From: Metallyticus violacea
Lineage: Eukaryota > Arthropoda > Insecta > Mantodea > Metallyticidae
Direction: 5' to 3'
Length of the DNA stretch: 64,000 bases
Assembly (NCBI GenBank): GCA_030762175.1
Contig: JAUJEO010000021.1
Span: forward strand, 124,001 to 188,000
Translations under genes and position numbers: made by a program
Shown: positions 49,773-63,400 of the stretch, piece by piece
How the letters are laid out: every line of letters begins with the position of its first letter
Position numbering within the stretch: the first letter of the stretch is position 1
The notes under the pieces: model-generated
What the model saw: the letters and a program-made list of their open reading frames with translations, nothing else
Told to the model about the DNA's origin: nothing
Database searches by the model: none

Positions 49773-51395
49773 TTTGGAAACTTCGTTAGAATCACTTTTT
49801 TTCCGTTCTTATTTAAGATTACTGGTTCTCTTTCATTATACTAGTTTGATAGCCTCAGACAAGCATATTATGCGCAAAGAATCTCGAAAAGAAAAAAATT
49901 TTATTTCGAAGTTTGGAAACTTCGTTAGAATCACTTTTTTCCGTTCTTATTAGAGATAACTGGTTCTCTTTCATTATACTAGTTTGATAGCCTCAGAAAA
50001 GCATAGGTATGCGCAAAGAATCTCGAAAAGAAAAAAATTTTTTTTCGAAGTTTGGAAACTTCGTTAGAATCACTTTTTTTCCGTTCTTATTTGAGATACG
50101 TGGTTCTCTTTCATTATACTAGTTTGATAGCCTCAGACAAGCATATTATGCGCAAAGAATCTCGAAAAGAAAAAAATTTTTTTTCGAAGTTTGGAAACTT
50201 CCTTAGAATAACTTTTATTCCATTCTTATTTGAGATAACTTGTTCTCTTTTATTATACTTGTTTGATAGCCTTAGAAAAGCATATTATGCGCAAAGAAAA
50301 AAATTTTTTTTTGAAGTTTGGAAACTTCGTTAGAATCACTTTTTTTCCTTTCTTATTTCAGATAACTTGTTCTCTCTCATTATACTAGTTTGATAGCCTT
50401 AGACAAGCATATTATGCGCAAAGAATCTCGAAAAGAAAAAAATTTTTTTTCGAAGTTTGGAAACTTCCTTAGAATCACTTTTTTTCCATTCTTATTTGAG
50501 ATAACTTGTTCTCTTTCATTACTCTTGTTTGATAGCCTTAGACAAGCATATTATGCGCAAAGAATCTCGAAAAGAAAAAAATTTTTTTTCGAAGTTTGGA
50601 AACTTCGTTAGAATCACTTTTTTTCCGTTCTTATTTAAGATTACTGGTTGTCTTTCATTATACTAGTTTAATAGCTTCAGACAAGCATATTATGCGCAAA
50701 GAATCTCCAAAAGAAAAAAATTTTTTTTCGAAGTTTGGAAACTTCTTTAGAATCACTTTTTTTCCGTTCTTATTTTAGATAATTTGTTCTCTTTCATTAT
50801 ACTAGTTTGATAGCCTTAGACAAGCATATTATGCGCAAAGAATCTCGAAAAGAAAAAAATTTTTTTTCGAAGTTTGGAAACTTCGTTAGAATCACTTTTT
50901 TTCCGTTCTTATTTGAGATAACTGGTTCTCTTTCATTATACTTGTTTGATAGCCTTAGACAAGCACATTATGCGCAAAGAATGTCGAAAAAAAAAAATTT
51001 TTTTTCGAAGTTTGGAAACTTCGTTAGAATCACTTTTTTTCCGTTCTTATTTGAGATAACTGGTTCTCTTTCATTATACTAGTTTGATACCCTGAGACAA
51101 GCATATTATGCGCAAAGAATCTCGAAAAGAAAAAAATTTTTTTTCGAAGTTTGGAAACTTCGTTAGAATCACTTTTTTTCCGTTCTTATTTGAGATAACT
51201 GGTTCTCTTTCATTATACTAGTTTGATAGCCTCAGACAAGCATATTATGCGCAAAGAATCTCGAAAAGAAAAAAATTTTTTTTCGAAGTTTGGAAACTTC
51301 CTTAGAATCACTTTTTTTCCATTCTTATTTGAGATAACTTGTTCTCTTTCATTATACTAGTTTGATAGCCTTAGACAAGCATATTATGCGCAAAG
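49773..51395 (+). repeat. 1,655-bp unit related to the main 12-mer, copy 2 (partial)
   Basis: This is the second copy. It has gained atctccaaaag with cttcttt (near 50,703-50,745) and aatgtcgaaaaa (near 50,980), and reads cctttcttatttc (near 50,347) where copy 1 keeps ccgttcttatttc. These markers define all five units of the later array, so this copy looks like their closest relative. The match to copy 1 ends near 51,395, where gaaaagaaaaaaa replaces aaaacaaaaaaa. Confidence 0.8.
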
Positions 51396-52443
51396 AATCT
51401 CGAAAAGAAAAAAATTTTTTTTCGAAGTTTGGAAACTTCGTTAGAATCACTTTTTTTCCGTTCTTATTTAAGATTACTGGTTCTCTTTCATTATACTAGT
51501 TTGATAGCCTCAGACAAGCATATTATGCGCAAAGAATCTCGAAAAGAAAAAATTTTTTTATCGAAGTTTGGAAACTTCGTTAGAATAACTTTTTTTCCGT
51601 TCTTATTTGAGATACGTGGTTCTCTTTCATTATACTAGTTTGATAGCCTCAGACAAGCATATTATGCGCAAAGAATCTCGAAAAGAAAAAAATTTTTTTT
51701 CGAAGTTTGGAAACTTCCTTAGAATAACTTTTATTCCATTCTTATTTGAGATAACTTGTTCTCTTTTATTATACTTGTATGATAGCCTTAGACAAGCATA
51801 TTATGCGCAAAGAAAAAAATTTTTTTTTGAAGTTTGGAAACTTCGTTAGAATCACTTTTTTTCCGTTCTTATTTCAGATAACTTGTTCTCTTTCATTATA
51901 CTAGTTTGATAACCTTAGACAAGCATATTATGCGCAAAGAATCTCGAAAAGAAAAAAATTTTTTTTCGAAGTTTGGAAACTTCGTTAGAATCACTTTTTT
52001 TCCGTTCTTATTTGAGATAACTGGTTCTCTTTCATTATACTTGTTTGATAGCCTTAGACAAGCACATTATGCGCAAAGAATCTCGAAAAGAAAAAAATTT
52101 TTTTTCGAAGTTTGGAAACTTCGTTAGAATTACTTTTTTTCCGTTCTTATTTAAGATTACTGGTTCTCTTTCATTATACTAGTTTGATAGCCTCAGACAA
52201 GCATATTATGCGCAAAGAATCTCGAAAAGAAAAAAATTTTATTTCGAAGTTTGGAAACTTCGTTAGAATCACTTTTTTTCCGTTCTTAATTGAGATAACT
52301 GGTTCTCTTTCATTATACTAGTTTGATAGCCTCAGACAAGCATATTATGCGCAAAGAATCTCGAAAAGAAAAAAATTTTTTTTCGAAGTTTGGAAACTTC
52401 GTTAGAATCACTTTTTTTCCGTTCTTATTTTAGATAATTTCTT
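51396..52443 (+). repeat. Left flank of the 12-mer array (block A core)
   Basis: This stretch has an interrupted tract tttttttatcg (near 51,560), gaataactttttttcc, gatacgtgg, tacttgtatgatag (near 51,775), short monomer, gataacc, cacatt with gaattac, tttatttcg and ttcttaattgag (52,285). The last monomer (52,305-52,443) is hybrid: its first half reads gatagcctcag, and its end (ttttagataatttctt) is that of the final monomer of the array unit. The array junction therefore falls inside this monomer. The same segment occurs at offset 9,236 to the right of the array. Confidence 0.8.
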
Positions 52444-54098
52444 CTCTTTCATTATACTAGTTTGATAGCCTTAGACAAGCATATTATGCGCAAAGAATCT
52501 CGAAAAGAAAAAAATTTTTTTTCGAAGTTTGGAAACTTCGTTAGAATCACTTTTTTTCCGTTCTTATTTCAGATTACTGGTTCTCTTTCAATATACTAGT
52601 TTGATAGCCTCAGACAAGCATATTATGCGCAAAGAATCTCGAAAAGAAAAAAATTTTATTTCGAAGTTTGGAAACTTCGTTAGAATCACTTTTTTTCCGT
52701 TCTTATTAGACATAACTGGTTCTCTTTCATTATACTAGTTTGATAGCCTCAGAAAAGCATAGGTATGCGCAAAGAATCTCGAAAAAAAAAAATTTTTTTT
52801 CGAAGTTTGGAAACTTCGTTAGAATCACTTTTTTTCCGTTCTTATTTGAGATAACTGCTTCTCTTTCATTATACTAGTTTGATACCCTGAGACAAGCATA
52901 TTATGCGCAAAGAATCTCGAAAAGAAAAAAATTTTTTTTCGAAGTTTGGAAACTTCGTTAGAATCACTTTTTTTCCGTTCTTATTTGAGATAACTGGTTC
53001 TCTTTCATTATACTAGTTTGATAGCCTCAGACAAGCATATTATGCGCAAAGAATCTCGAAAAGAAAAAAATTTTTTTTCGAAGTTTGGAAACTTCCTTAG
53101 AATAACTTTTATTCCATTCTTATTTGAGATAACTTGTTCTCTTTTATTATACTTGTTTGATAGCCTTAGAAAAGCATATTATGCGCAAAGAAAAAAAATT
53201 TTTTTTGAAGTTTGGAAACTTCGTTAGAATCACTTTTTTTCCTTTCTTATTTCAGATAACTTGTTCTCTCTCATTATACTAGTTTGATAGCCTTAGACAA
53301 GCATATTATGCGCAAAGAATCTCGAAAAGAAAAAAATTTTTTTTCGAAGTTTGGAAACTTCCTTAGAATCACTTTTTTTCCATTCTTATTTGAGATAACT
53401 TGTTCTCTTTCATTACTCTTGTTTGATAGCCTTAGACAAGCATATTATGCGCAAAGAATCTCGAAAAGAAAAAAATTTTTTTTCGAAGTTTGGAAACTTC
53501 GTTAGAATCACTTTTTTTCCGTTCTTATTTAAGATTACTGGTTGTCTTTCATTATACTAGTTTGATAGGTTCAGACAAGCATATTATGCGCAAAGAATCT
53601 CCAAAAGAAAAAAATTTTTTTTCGAAGTTTGGAAACTTCTTTAGAATCACTTTTTTTCCGTTCTTATTTTAGATAATTTGTTCTCTTTCATTATACTAGT
53701 TTGATAGCCTTAGACAAGCATATTATGCGCAAAGAATCTCGAAAAGAAAAAAATTTTTTTTCGAAGTTTGGAAACTTCGTTAGAATCACTTTTTTTCCGT
53801 TCTTATTTGAGATAACTGGTTCTCTTTCATTATACTTGTTTGATAGCCTTAGACAAGCACATTATGCGCAAAGAATGTCGAAAAAAAAAAATTTTTTTTC
53901 GAAGTTTGGAAACTTCGTTAGAATCACTTTTTTTCCGTTCTTATTTGAGATAACTGGTTCTCTTTCATTATACTAGTTTGATACCCTGAGACAAGCATAT
54001 TATGCGCAAAGAATCTCGAAAAGAAAAAAATTTTTTTTCGAAGTTTGGAAACTTCGTTAGAATCACTTTTTTTCCGTTCTTATTTTAGATAATTTCTT
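52444..54098 (+). repeat. 12-mer higher-order unit, copy 1 (1,655 bp)
   Basis: The unit has 12 monomers in fixed order, with lengths 139 except one short (127) and one of 138. They are: (a) cagattactgg end; (b) ctctttcaatatac, tttatttcg, attagacataactgg; (c) aggtatgcgc; (d) gataccctgag; (e) gaataacttttattcc; (f) short; (g) ctctctcatt; (h) cattactcttg; (i) gtctttcatt, tctccaaaag; (j) ordinary; (k) cacatt, aatgtcgaaaaa; (l) gataccctgag, aatttctt end. Private changes seen are A8T8 in (f) at 53,198 and gataggttcag at 53,569. Confidence 0.93.
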
Positions 54099-55753
54099 CT
54101 CTTTCATTATACTAGTTTGATAGCCTTAGACAAGTATATTATGCGCAAAGAATCTCGAAAAGAAAAAAATTTTTTTTCGAAGTTTGGAAACTTCGTTAGA
54201 ATCACTTTTTTTCCGTTCTTATTTCAGATTACTGGTTCTCTTTCAATATACTAGTTTGATAGCCTCAGACAAGCATATTATGCGCAAAGAATCTCGAAAA
54301 GAAAAAAATTTTATTTCGAAGTTTGGAAACTTCGTTAGAATCACTTTTTTTCCGTTCTTATTAGACATAACTGGTTCTCTTTCATTATACTAGTTTGATA
54401 GCCTCAGAAAAGCATAGGTATGCGCAAAGAATCTCGAAAAAAAAAAATTTTTTTTCGAAGTTTGGAAACTTCGTTAGAATCACTTTTTTTCCGTTCTTAT
54501 TTGAGATAACTGCTTCTCTTTCATTATACTAGTTTGATACCCTGAGACAAGCATATTATGCGCAAAGAATCTCGAAAAGAAAAAAATTTTTTTTCGAAGT
54601 TTGGAAACTTCGTTAGAATCACTTTTTTTCCGTTCTTATTTGAGATAACTGGTTCTCTTTCATTATACTAGTTTGATAGCCTCAGACAAGCATATTATGC
54701 GCAAAGAATCTCGAAAAGAAAAAAATTTTTTTTCGAAGTTTGGAAACTTCCTTAGAATAACTTTTATTCCATTCTTATTTGAGATAACTTGTTCTCTTTT
54801 ATTATACTTGTTTGATAGCCTTAGAAAAGCATATTATGCGCAAAGAAAAAAATTTTTTTTTGAAGTTTGGAAACTTCGTTAGAATCACTTTTTTTCCTTT
54901 CTTATTTCAGATAACTTGTTCTCTCTCATTATACTAGTTTGATAGGCTTAGACAAGCATATTATGCGCAAAGAATCTCGAAAAGAAAAAAATTTTTTTTC
55001 GAAGTTTGGAAACTTCCTTAGAATCACTTTTTTTCCATTCTTATTTGAGATAACTTGTTCTCTTTCATTACTCTTGTTTGATAGCCTTAGACAAGCATAT
55101 TATGCGCAAAGAATCTCGAAAAGAAAAAAATTTTTTTTCGAAGTTTGGAAACTTCGTTAGAATCACTTTTTTTCCGTTCTTATTTAAGATTACTGGTTGT
55201 CTTTCATTATACTAGTTTGATAGCTTCAGACAAGCATATTATGCGCAAAGAATCTCCAAAAGAAAAAAATTTTTTTTCGAAGTTTGGAAACTTCTTTAGA
55301 ATCACTTTTTTTCCGTTCTTATTTTAGATAATTTGTTCTCTTTCATTATACTAGTTTGATAGCCTTAGACAAGCATATTATGCGCAAAGAATCTCGAAAA
55401 GAAAAAAATTTTTTTTCGAAGTTTGGAAACTTCGTTAGAATCACTTTTTTTCCGTTCTTATTTGAGATAACTGGTTCTCTTTCATTATACTTGTTTGATA
55501 GCCTTAGACAAGCACATTATGCGCAAAGAATGTCGAAAAAAAAAAATTTTTTTTCGAAGTTTGGAAACTTCGTTAGAATCACTTTTTTTCCGTTCTTATT
55601 TGAGATAACTGGTTCTCTTTCATTATACTAGTTTGATACCCTGAGACAAGCATATTATGCGCAAAGAATCTCGAAAAGAAAAAAATTTTTTTTCGAAGTT
55701 TGGAAACTTCGTTAGAATCACTTTTTTTCCGTTCTTATTTTAGATAATTTCTT
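54099..55753 (+). repeat. 12-mer higher-order unit, copy 2 (1,655 bp)
   Basis: Monomer starts read by hand are 54,099, 54,238, 54,377, 54,516, 54,655, 54,794, 54,921, 55,060, 55,199, 55,338, 55,477 and 55,615. The order is the same as in copy 1. Private changes seen are caagtatatt at 54,135 and gataggctta at 54,946. Everything else I compared agrees with the neighbouring units. Confidence 0.95.
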
Positions 55754-57408
55754 CTCTTTCATTATACTAGTTTGATAGCCTTAGACAAGCATATTATGCG
55801 CAAAGAATCTCGAAAAGAAAAAAATTTTTTTTCGAAGTTTGGAAACTTCGTTAGAATCACTTTTTTTCCGTTCTTATTTCAGATTACTGGTTCTCTTTCA
55901 ATATACTAGTTTGATAGCCTCAGACAAGCATATTATGCGCAAAGAATCTCGAAAAGAAAAAAATTTTATTTCGAAGTTTGGAAACTTCGTTAGAATCACT
56001 TTTTTTCCGTTCTTATTAGACATAACTGGTTCTCTTTCATTATACTAGTTTGATAGCCTCAGAAAAGCATAGGTATGCGCAAAGAATCTCGAAAAAAAAA
56101 AATTTTTTTTCGAAGTTTGGAAACTTCGTTAGAATCACTTTTTTTCCGTTCTTATTTGAGATAACTGCTTCTCTTTCATTATACTAGTTTGATACCCTGA
56201 GACAAGCATATTATGCGCAAAGAATCTCGAAAAGAAAAAAATTTTTTTTCGAAGTTTGGAAACTTCGTTAGAATCACTTTTTTTCCGTTCTTATTTGAGA
56301 TAACTGGTTCTCTTTCATTATACTAGTTTGATAGCCTCAGACAAGCATATTATGCGCAAAGAATCTCGAAAAGAAAAAAATTTTTTTTCGAAGTTTGGAA
56401 ACTTCCTTAGAATAACTTTTATTCCATTCTTATTTGAGATAACTTGTTCTCTTTTATTATACTTGTTTGATAGCCTTAGAAAAGCATATTATGCGCAAAG
56501 AAAAAAATTTTTTTTTGAAGTTTGGAAACTTCGTTAGAATCACTTTTTTTCCTTTCTTATTTCAGATAACTTGTTCTCTCTCATTATACTAGTTTGATAG
56601 CCTTAGACAAGCATATTATGCGCAAAGAATCTCGAAAAGAAAAAAATTTTTTTTCGAAGTTTGGAAACTTCCTTAGAATCACTTTTTTTCCATTCTTATT
56701 TGAGATAACTTGTTCTCTTTCATTACTCTTGTTTGATAGCCTTAGACAAGCATATTATGCGCAAAGAATCTCGAAAAGAAAAAAATTTTTTTTCGAAGTT
56801 TGGAAACTTCGTTAGAATCACTTTTTTTCCGTTCTTATTTAAGATTACTGGTTGTCTTTCATTATACTAGTTTGATAGCTTCAGACAAGCATATTATGCG
56901 CAAAGAATCTCCAAAAGAAAAAAATTTTTTTTCGAAGTTTGGAAACTTCTTTAGAATCACTTTTTTTCCGTTCTTATTTTAGATAATTTGTTCTCTTTCA
57001 TTATACTAGTTTGATAGCCTTAGACAAGCATATTATGCGCAAAGAATCTCGAAAAGAAAAAAATTTTTTTTCGAAGTTTGGAAACTTCGTTAGAATCACT
57101 TTTTTTCCGTTCTTATTTGAGATAACTGGTTCTCTTTCATTATACTTGTTTGATAGCCTTAGACAAGCACATTATGCGCAAAGAATGTCGAAAAAAAAAA
57201 ATTTTTTTTCGAAGTTTGGAAACTTCGTTAGAATCACTTTTTTTCCGTTCTTATTTGAGATAACTGGTTCTCTTTCATTATACTAGTTTGATACCCTGAG
57301 ACAAGCATATTATGCGCAAAGAATCTCGAAAAGAAAAAAATTTTTTTTCGAAGTTTGGAAACTTCGTTAGAATCACTTTTTTTCCGTTCTTATTTTAGAT
57401 AATTTCTT
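55754..57408 (+). repeat. 12-mer higher-order unit, copy 3 (1,655 bp)
   Basis: The order is the same and spacing is exactly 1,655 bp from copy 2. I saw no private change in this copy, so it serves as the consensus for the array. Confidence 0.95.
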
Positions 57409-59063
57409 CTCTTTCATTATACTAGTTTGATAGCCTTAGACAAGCATATTATGCGCAAAGAATCTCGAAAAGAAAAAAATTTTTTTTCGAAGTTTGGAAA
57501 CTTCGTTAGAATCACTTTTTTTCCGTTCTTATTTCAGATTACTGGTTCTCTTTCAATATACTAGTTTGATAGCCTCAGACAAGCATATTATGCGCAAAGA
57601 ATCTCGAAAAGAAAAAAATTTTATTTCGAAGTTTGGAAACTTCGTTAGAATCACTTTTTTTCCGTTCTTATTAGACATAACTGGTTCTCTTTCATTATAC
57701 TAGTTTGATAGCCTCAGAAAAGCATAGGTATGCGCAAAGAATCTCGAAAAAAAAAAATTTTTTTTCGAAGTTTGGAAACTTCGTTAGAATCACTTTTTTT
57801 CCGTTCTTATTTGAGATAACTGCTTCTCTTTCATTATACTAGTTTGATACCCTGAGACAAGCATATTATGCGCAAAGAATCTCGAAAAGAAAAAAATTTT
57901 TTTTCGAAGTTTGGAAACTTCGTTAGAATCACTTTTTTTCCGTTCTTATTTGAGATAACTGGTTCTCTTTCATTATACTAGTTTGATAGCCTCAGACAAG
58001 CATATTATGCGCAAAGAATCTCGAAAAGAAAAAAATTTTTTTTCGAAGTTTGGAAACTTCCTTAGAATAACTTTTATTCCATTCTTATTTGAGATAACTT
58101 GTTCTCTTTTATTATACTTGTTTGATAGCCTTAGAAAAGCATATTATGCGCAAAGAAAAAAATTTTTTTTTGAAGTTTGGAAACTTCGTTAGAATCACTT
58201 TTTTTCCTTTCTTATTTCAGATAACTTGTTCTCTCTCATTATACTAGTTTGATAGCCTTAGACAAGCATATTATGCGCAAAGAATCTCGAAAAGAAAAAA
58301 ATTTTTTTTCGAAGTTTGGAAACTTCCTTAGAATCACTTTTTTTCCATTCTTATTTGAGATAACTTGTTCTCTTTCATTACTCTTGTTTGATAGCCTTAG
58401 ACAAGCATATTATGCGCAAAGAATCTCGAAAAGAAAAAAATTTTTTTTCGAAGTTTGGAAACTTCGTTAGAATCACTTTTTTTCCGTTCTTATTTAAGAT
58501 TACTGGTTGTCTTTCATTATACTAGTTTGATAGCTTCAGACAAGCATATTATGCGCAAAGAATCTCCAAAAGAAAAAAATTTTTTTTCGAAGTTTGGAAA
58601 CTTCTTTAGAATCACTTTTTTTCCGTTCTTATTTTAGATAATTTGTTCTCTTTCATTATACTAGTTTGATAGCCTTAGACAAGCATATTATGCGCAAAGA
58701 ATCTCGAAAAGAAAAAAATTTTTTTTCGAAGTTTGGAAACTTCGTTAGAATCACTTTTTTTCCGTTCTTATTTGAGATAACTGGTTCTCTTTCATTATAC
58801 TTGTTTGATAGCCTTAGACAAGCACATTATGCGCAAAGAATGTCGAAAAAAAAAAATTATTTTTCGAAGTTTGGAAACTTCGTTAGAATCACTTTTTTTC
58901 CGTTCTTATTTGAGATAACTGGTTCTCTTTCATTATACTAGTTTGATACCCTGAGACAAGCATATTATGCGCAAAGAATCTCGAAAAGAAAAAAATTTTT
59001 TTTCGAAGTTTGGAAACTTCGTTAGAATCACTTTTTTTCCGTTCTTATTTTAGATAATTTCTT
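57409..59063 (+). repeat. 12-mer higher-order unit, copy 4 (1,655 bp)
   Basis: The order and length are the same. One private change seen is an A inside the T tract of monomer (k) at 58,859. Confidence 0.95.
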
Positions 59064-60440
59064 CTCTTTCATTATACTAGTTTGATAGCCTTAGACAAGC
59101 ATATTATGCGCAAAGAATCTCGAAAAGAAAAAAATTTTTTTTCGAAGTTTGGAAACTTTGTTAGAATCACTTTTTTTCCGTTCTTATTTGAGATAACTGC
59201 TTCTCTTTCATTATACTAGTTTGATACCCTGAGACAAGCATATTATGCGCAAAGAATCTCGAAAAGAAAAAAATTTTTTTTCGAAGTTTGGAAACTTCGT
59301 TAGAATCACTTTTTTTCCGTTCTTATTTGAGATAACTGGTTCTCTTTCATTATACTAGTTTGATAGCCTCAGACAAGCATATTATGCGCAAAGAATCTCG
59401 AAAAGAAAAAAATTTTTTTTCGAAGTTTGGAAACTTCCTTAGAATAACTTTTATTCCATTCTTATTTGAGATAACTTGTTCTCTTTTATTATACTTGTTT
59501 GATAGCCTTAGAAAAGCATATTATGCGCAAAGAAAAAAATTTTTTTTTGAAGTTTGGAAACTTCGTTAGAATCACTTTTTTTCCTTTCTTATTTCAGATA
59601 ACTTGTTCTCTCTCATTATACTAGTTTGATAGCCTTAGACAAGCATATTATGCGCAAAGAATCTCGAAAAGAAAAAAATTTTTTTTCGAAGTTTGGAAAC
59701 TTCCTTAGAATCACTTTTTTTCCATTCTTATTTGAGATAACTTGTTCTCTTTCATTACTCTTGTTTGATAGCCTTAGACAAGCATATTATGCGCAAAGAA
59801 TCTCGAAAAGAAAAAAATTTTTTTTCGAAGTTTGGAAACTTCGTTAGAATCACTTTTTTTCCGTTCTTATTTAAGATTACTGGTTGTCTTTCATTATACT
59901 AGTTTGATAGCTTCAGACAAGCATATTATGCGCAAAGAATCTCCAAAAGAAAAAAATTTTTTTTCGAAGTTTGGAAACTTCTTTAGAATCACTTTTTTTC
60001 CGTTCTTATTTTAGATAATTTGTTCTCTTTCATTATACTAGTTTGATAGCCTTAGACAAGCATATTATGCGCAAAGAATCTCGAAAAGAAAAAAATTTTT
60101 TTTCGAAGTTTGGAAACTTCGTTAGAATCACTTTTTTTCCGTTCTTATTTGAGATAACTGGTTCTCTTTCATTATACTTGTTTGATAGCCTTAGACAAGC
60201 ACATTATGCGCAAAGAATGTCGAAAAAAAAAAATTTTTTTTCGAAGTTTGGAAACTTCGTTAGAATCACTTTTTTTCCGTTCTTATTTGAGATAACTGGT
60301 TCTCTTTCATTATACTAGTTTGATACCCTGAGACAAGCATATTATGCGCAAAGAATCTCGAAAAGAAAAAAATTTTTTTTCGAAGTTTGGAAACTTCGTT
60401 AGAATCACTTTTTTTCCGTTCTTATTTGAGATAACTGGTT
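59064..60440 (+). repeat. 12-mer higher-order unit, copy 5, lacking two monomers (1,377 bp)
   Basis: The first monomer (59,064-59,202) begins as (a), gatagccttag, but ends as (c), ttgagataactgctt, and is followed by (d). A two-monomer piece (278 bp) has been removed in phase, leaving one hybrid monomer. It also has tttg for ttcg at 59,159. Monomers (d) to (k) follow unchanged. The last monomer starts as (l) but ends ttgagataactggtt, which marks the right junction of the array at about 60,425. Confidence 0.93.
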
Positions 60441-63400
60441 CTCTTTCATTATACTAGTTTGATAGCCTCAGACAAGCATATTATGCGCAAAGAATCTCGA
60501 AAAGAAAAAAATTTTTTTTCGAAGTTTGGAAACTTCCTTAGAATCACTTTTTTTCCATTCTTATTTGAGATAACTTGTTCTCTTTCATTATACTAGTTTG
60601 ATAGCCTTAGACAAGCATATTATGCGCAAAGAATCTCGAAAAGAAAAAAATTTTTTTTCGAAGTTTGGAAACTTCGTTAGAATCACTTTTTTTCCGTTCT
60701 TATTTAAGATTACTGGTTCTCTTTCATTATACTAGTTTGATAGCCTCAGACAAGCATATTATGCGCAAAGAATCTCGAAAAGAAAAAATTTTTTTTTCGA
60801 AGTTTGGAAACTTCGTTAGAATAACTTTTTTTCCGTTCTTATTTGAGATACGTGGTTCTCTTTCATTATACTAGTTTGATAGCCTCAGACAAGCATATTA
60901 TGCGCAAAGAATCTCGAAAAGAAAAAAATTTTTTTTCGAAGTTTGGAAACTTCCTTAGAATAACTTTTATTCCATTCTTATTTGAGATAACTTGTTCTCT
61001 TTTATTATACTTGTATGATAGCCTTAGACAAGCATATTATGCGCAAAGAAAAAAATTTTTTTTTGAAGTTTGGAAACTTCGTTAGAATCACTTTTTTTCC
61101 GTTCTTATTTCAGATAACTTGTTCTCTTTCATTATACTAGTTTGATAACCTTAGACAAGCATATTATGCGCAAAGAATCTCGAAAAGAAAAAAATTTTTT
61201 TTCGAAGTTTGGAAACTTCGTTAGAATCACTTTTTTTCCGTTCTTATTTGAGATAACTGGTTCTCTTTCATTATACTTGTTTGATAGCCTTAGACAAGCA
61301 CATTATGCGCAAAGAATCTCGAAAAGAAAAAAATTTTTTTTCGAAGTTTGGAAACTTCGTTAGAATTACTTTTTTTCCGTTCTTATTTAAGATTACTGGT
61401 TCTCTTTCATTATACTAGTTTGATAGCCTCAGACAAGCATATTATGCGCAAAGAATCTCGAAAAGAAAAAAATTTTATTTCGAAGTTTGGAAACTTCGTT
61501 AGAATCACTTTTTTTCCGTTCTTAATTGAGATAACTGGTTCTCTTTCATTATACTAGTTTGATAGCCTCAGACAAGCATATTATGCGCAAAGAATCTCGA
61601 AAAGAAAAAAATTTTTTTTCGACGTTTGGAAACTTCGTTAGAATCACTTTTTTTCCGTTCTTATTTTAGATAATTTCTTCTCTTTCATTATACTAGTTTG
61701 ATAGCCTTAGACAAGCATATTATGCGCAAAGAATCTCGAAAAGAAAAAAATTTTTTTTCGAAGTTTGGAAACTTCGTTAGAATCACTTTTTTTCCGTTCT
61801 TATTTCAGATTACTGGTTCTCTTTCAATATACTAGTTTGATAGCCTCAGACAAGCATATTATGCGCAAAGAATCTCGAAAAGAAAAAAATTTTATTTCGA
61901 AGTTTGGAAACTTCGTTAGAATCACTTTTTTTCCGTTCTTATTAGACATAACTGGTTCTCTTTCATTATACTAGTTTGATAGCCTCAGAAAAGCATAGGT
62001 ATGCGCAAAGAATCTCGAAAAAAAAAAATTTTTTTTCGAAGTTTGGAAACTTCGTTAGAATCACTTTTTTTCCGTTCTTATTTGAGATAACTGCTTCTCT
62101 TTCATTATACTAGTTTGATACCCTGAGACAAGCATATTATGCGCAAAGAATCTCGAAAAGAAAAAAATTTTTTTTCGAAGTTTGGAAACTTCGTTAGAAT
62201 CACTTTTTTTCCGTTCTTATTTGAGATAACTGGTTCTCTTTCATTATACTAGTTTGATAGCCTCAGACAAGCATATTATGCGCAAAGAATCTCGAAAAGA
62301 AAAAAATTTTTTTTCGAAGTTTGGAAACTTCCTTAGAATCACTTTTTTTCCATTCTTATTTGAGATAACTTGTTCTCTTTCATTATACTAGTTTGATAGC
62401 CTTAGACAAGCATATTATGCGCAAAGAATCTCGAAAAGAAAAAAATTTTTTTTCGAAGTTTGGAAACTTCGTTAGAATCACTTTTTTTCCGTTCTTATTT
62501 AAGATTACTGGTTCTCTTTCATTATACTAGTTTGATAGCCTCAGACAAGCATATTATGCGCAAAGAATCTCGAAAAAAAAAAAAATTTTTTTCGAAGTTT
62601 GGAAACTTCGTTAGAATCACTTTTTTTCCGTTCTTATTTAAGATTACTGGTTCTCTTTCATTATACTAGTTTGATAGCCTCAGACAAGCATATTATGCGC
62701 AAAGAATCTCGAAAAGAAAAAAATTTTTTTTCGAAGTTTGGAAACTTCGTTAGAATCACTTTTTTTCCGTTCTTATTTGAGATAACTTGTTCTCTTTCAT
62801 TATACTAGTTTGATAGCCTTAGACAAGCATATTATGCGCAAAGAATCTCGAAAACAAAAAAATTTTTTTTCGAAGTTTGGAAACTTCGTTAGAATCACTT
62901 TTTTTCCGTTCTTATTTAAGATTACTGGTTCTCTTTCATTATACTAGTTTGATAGCCTCAGACAAGCATATTATGCGCAAAGAATCTCGAAAAGAAAAAA
63001 ATTTTATTTCGAAGTTTGGAAACTTCGTTAGAATCACTTTTTTTCCGTTCTTATTAGAGATAACTGGTTCTCTTTCATTATACTAGTTTGATAGCCTCAG
63101 AAAAGCATAGGTATGCGCAAAGAATCTCGAAAAGAAAAAAATTTTTTTTCGAAGTTTGGAAACTTCGTTAGAATCACTTTTTTTCCGTTCTTATTTGAGA
63201 TACGTGGTTCTCTTTCATCATACTAGTTTGATAGCCTCAGACAAGCATATTATGCGCAAAGAATCTCGAAAAGAAAAAAATTTTTTTTCGAAGTTTGGAA
63301 ACTTCCTTAGAATAACTTTTATTCCATTCTTATTTGAGATAACTTGTTCTCTTTTATTAAACTTGTTTGATAGCCTTAGAAAAGCATATTATGCGCAAAG

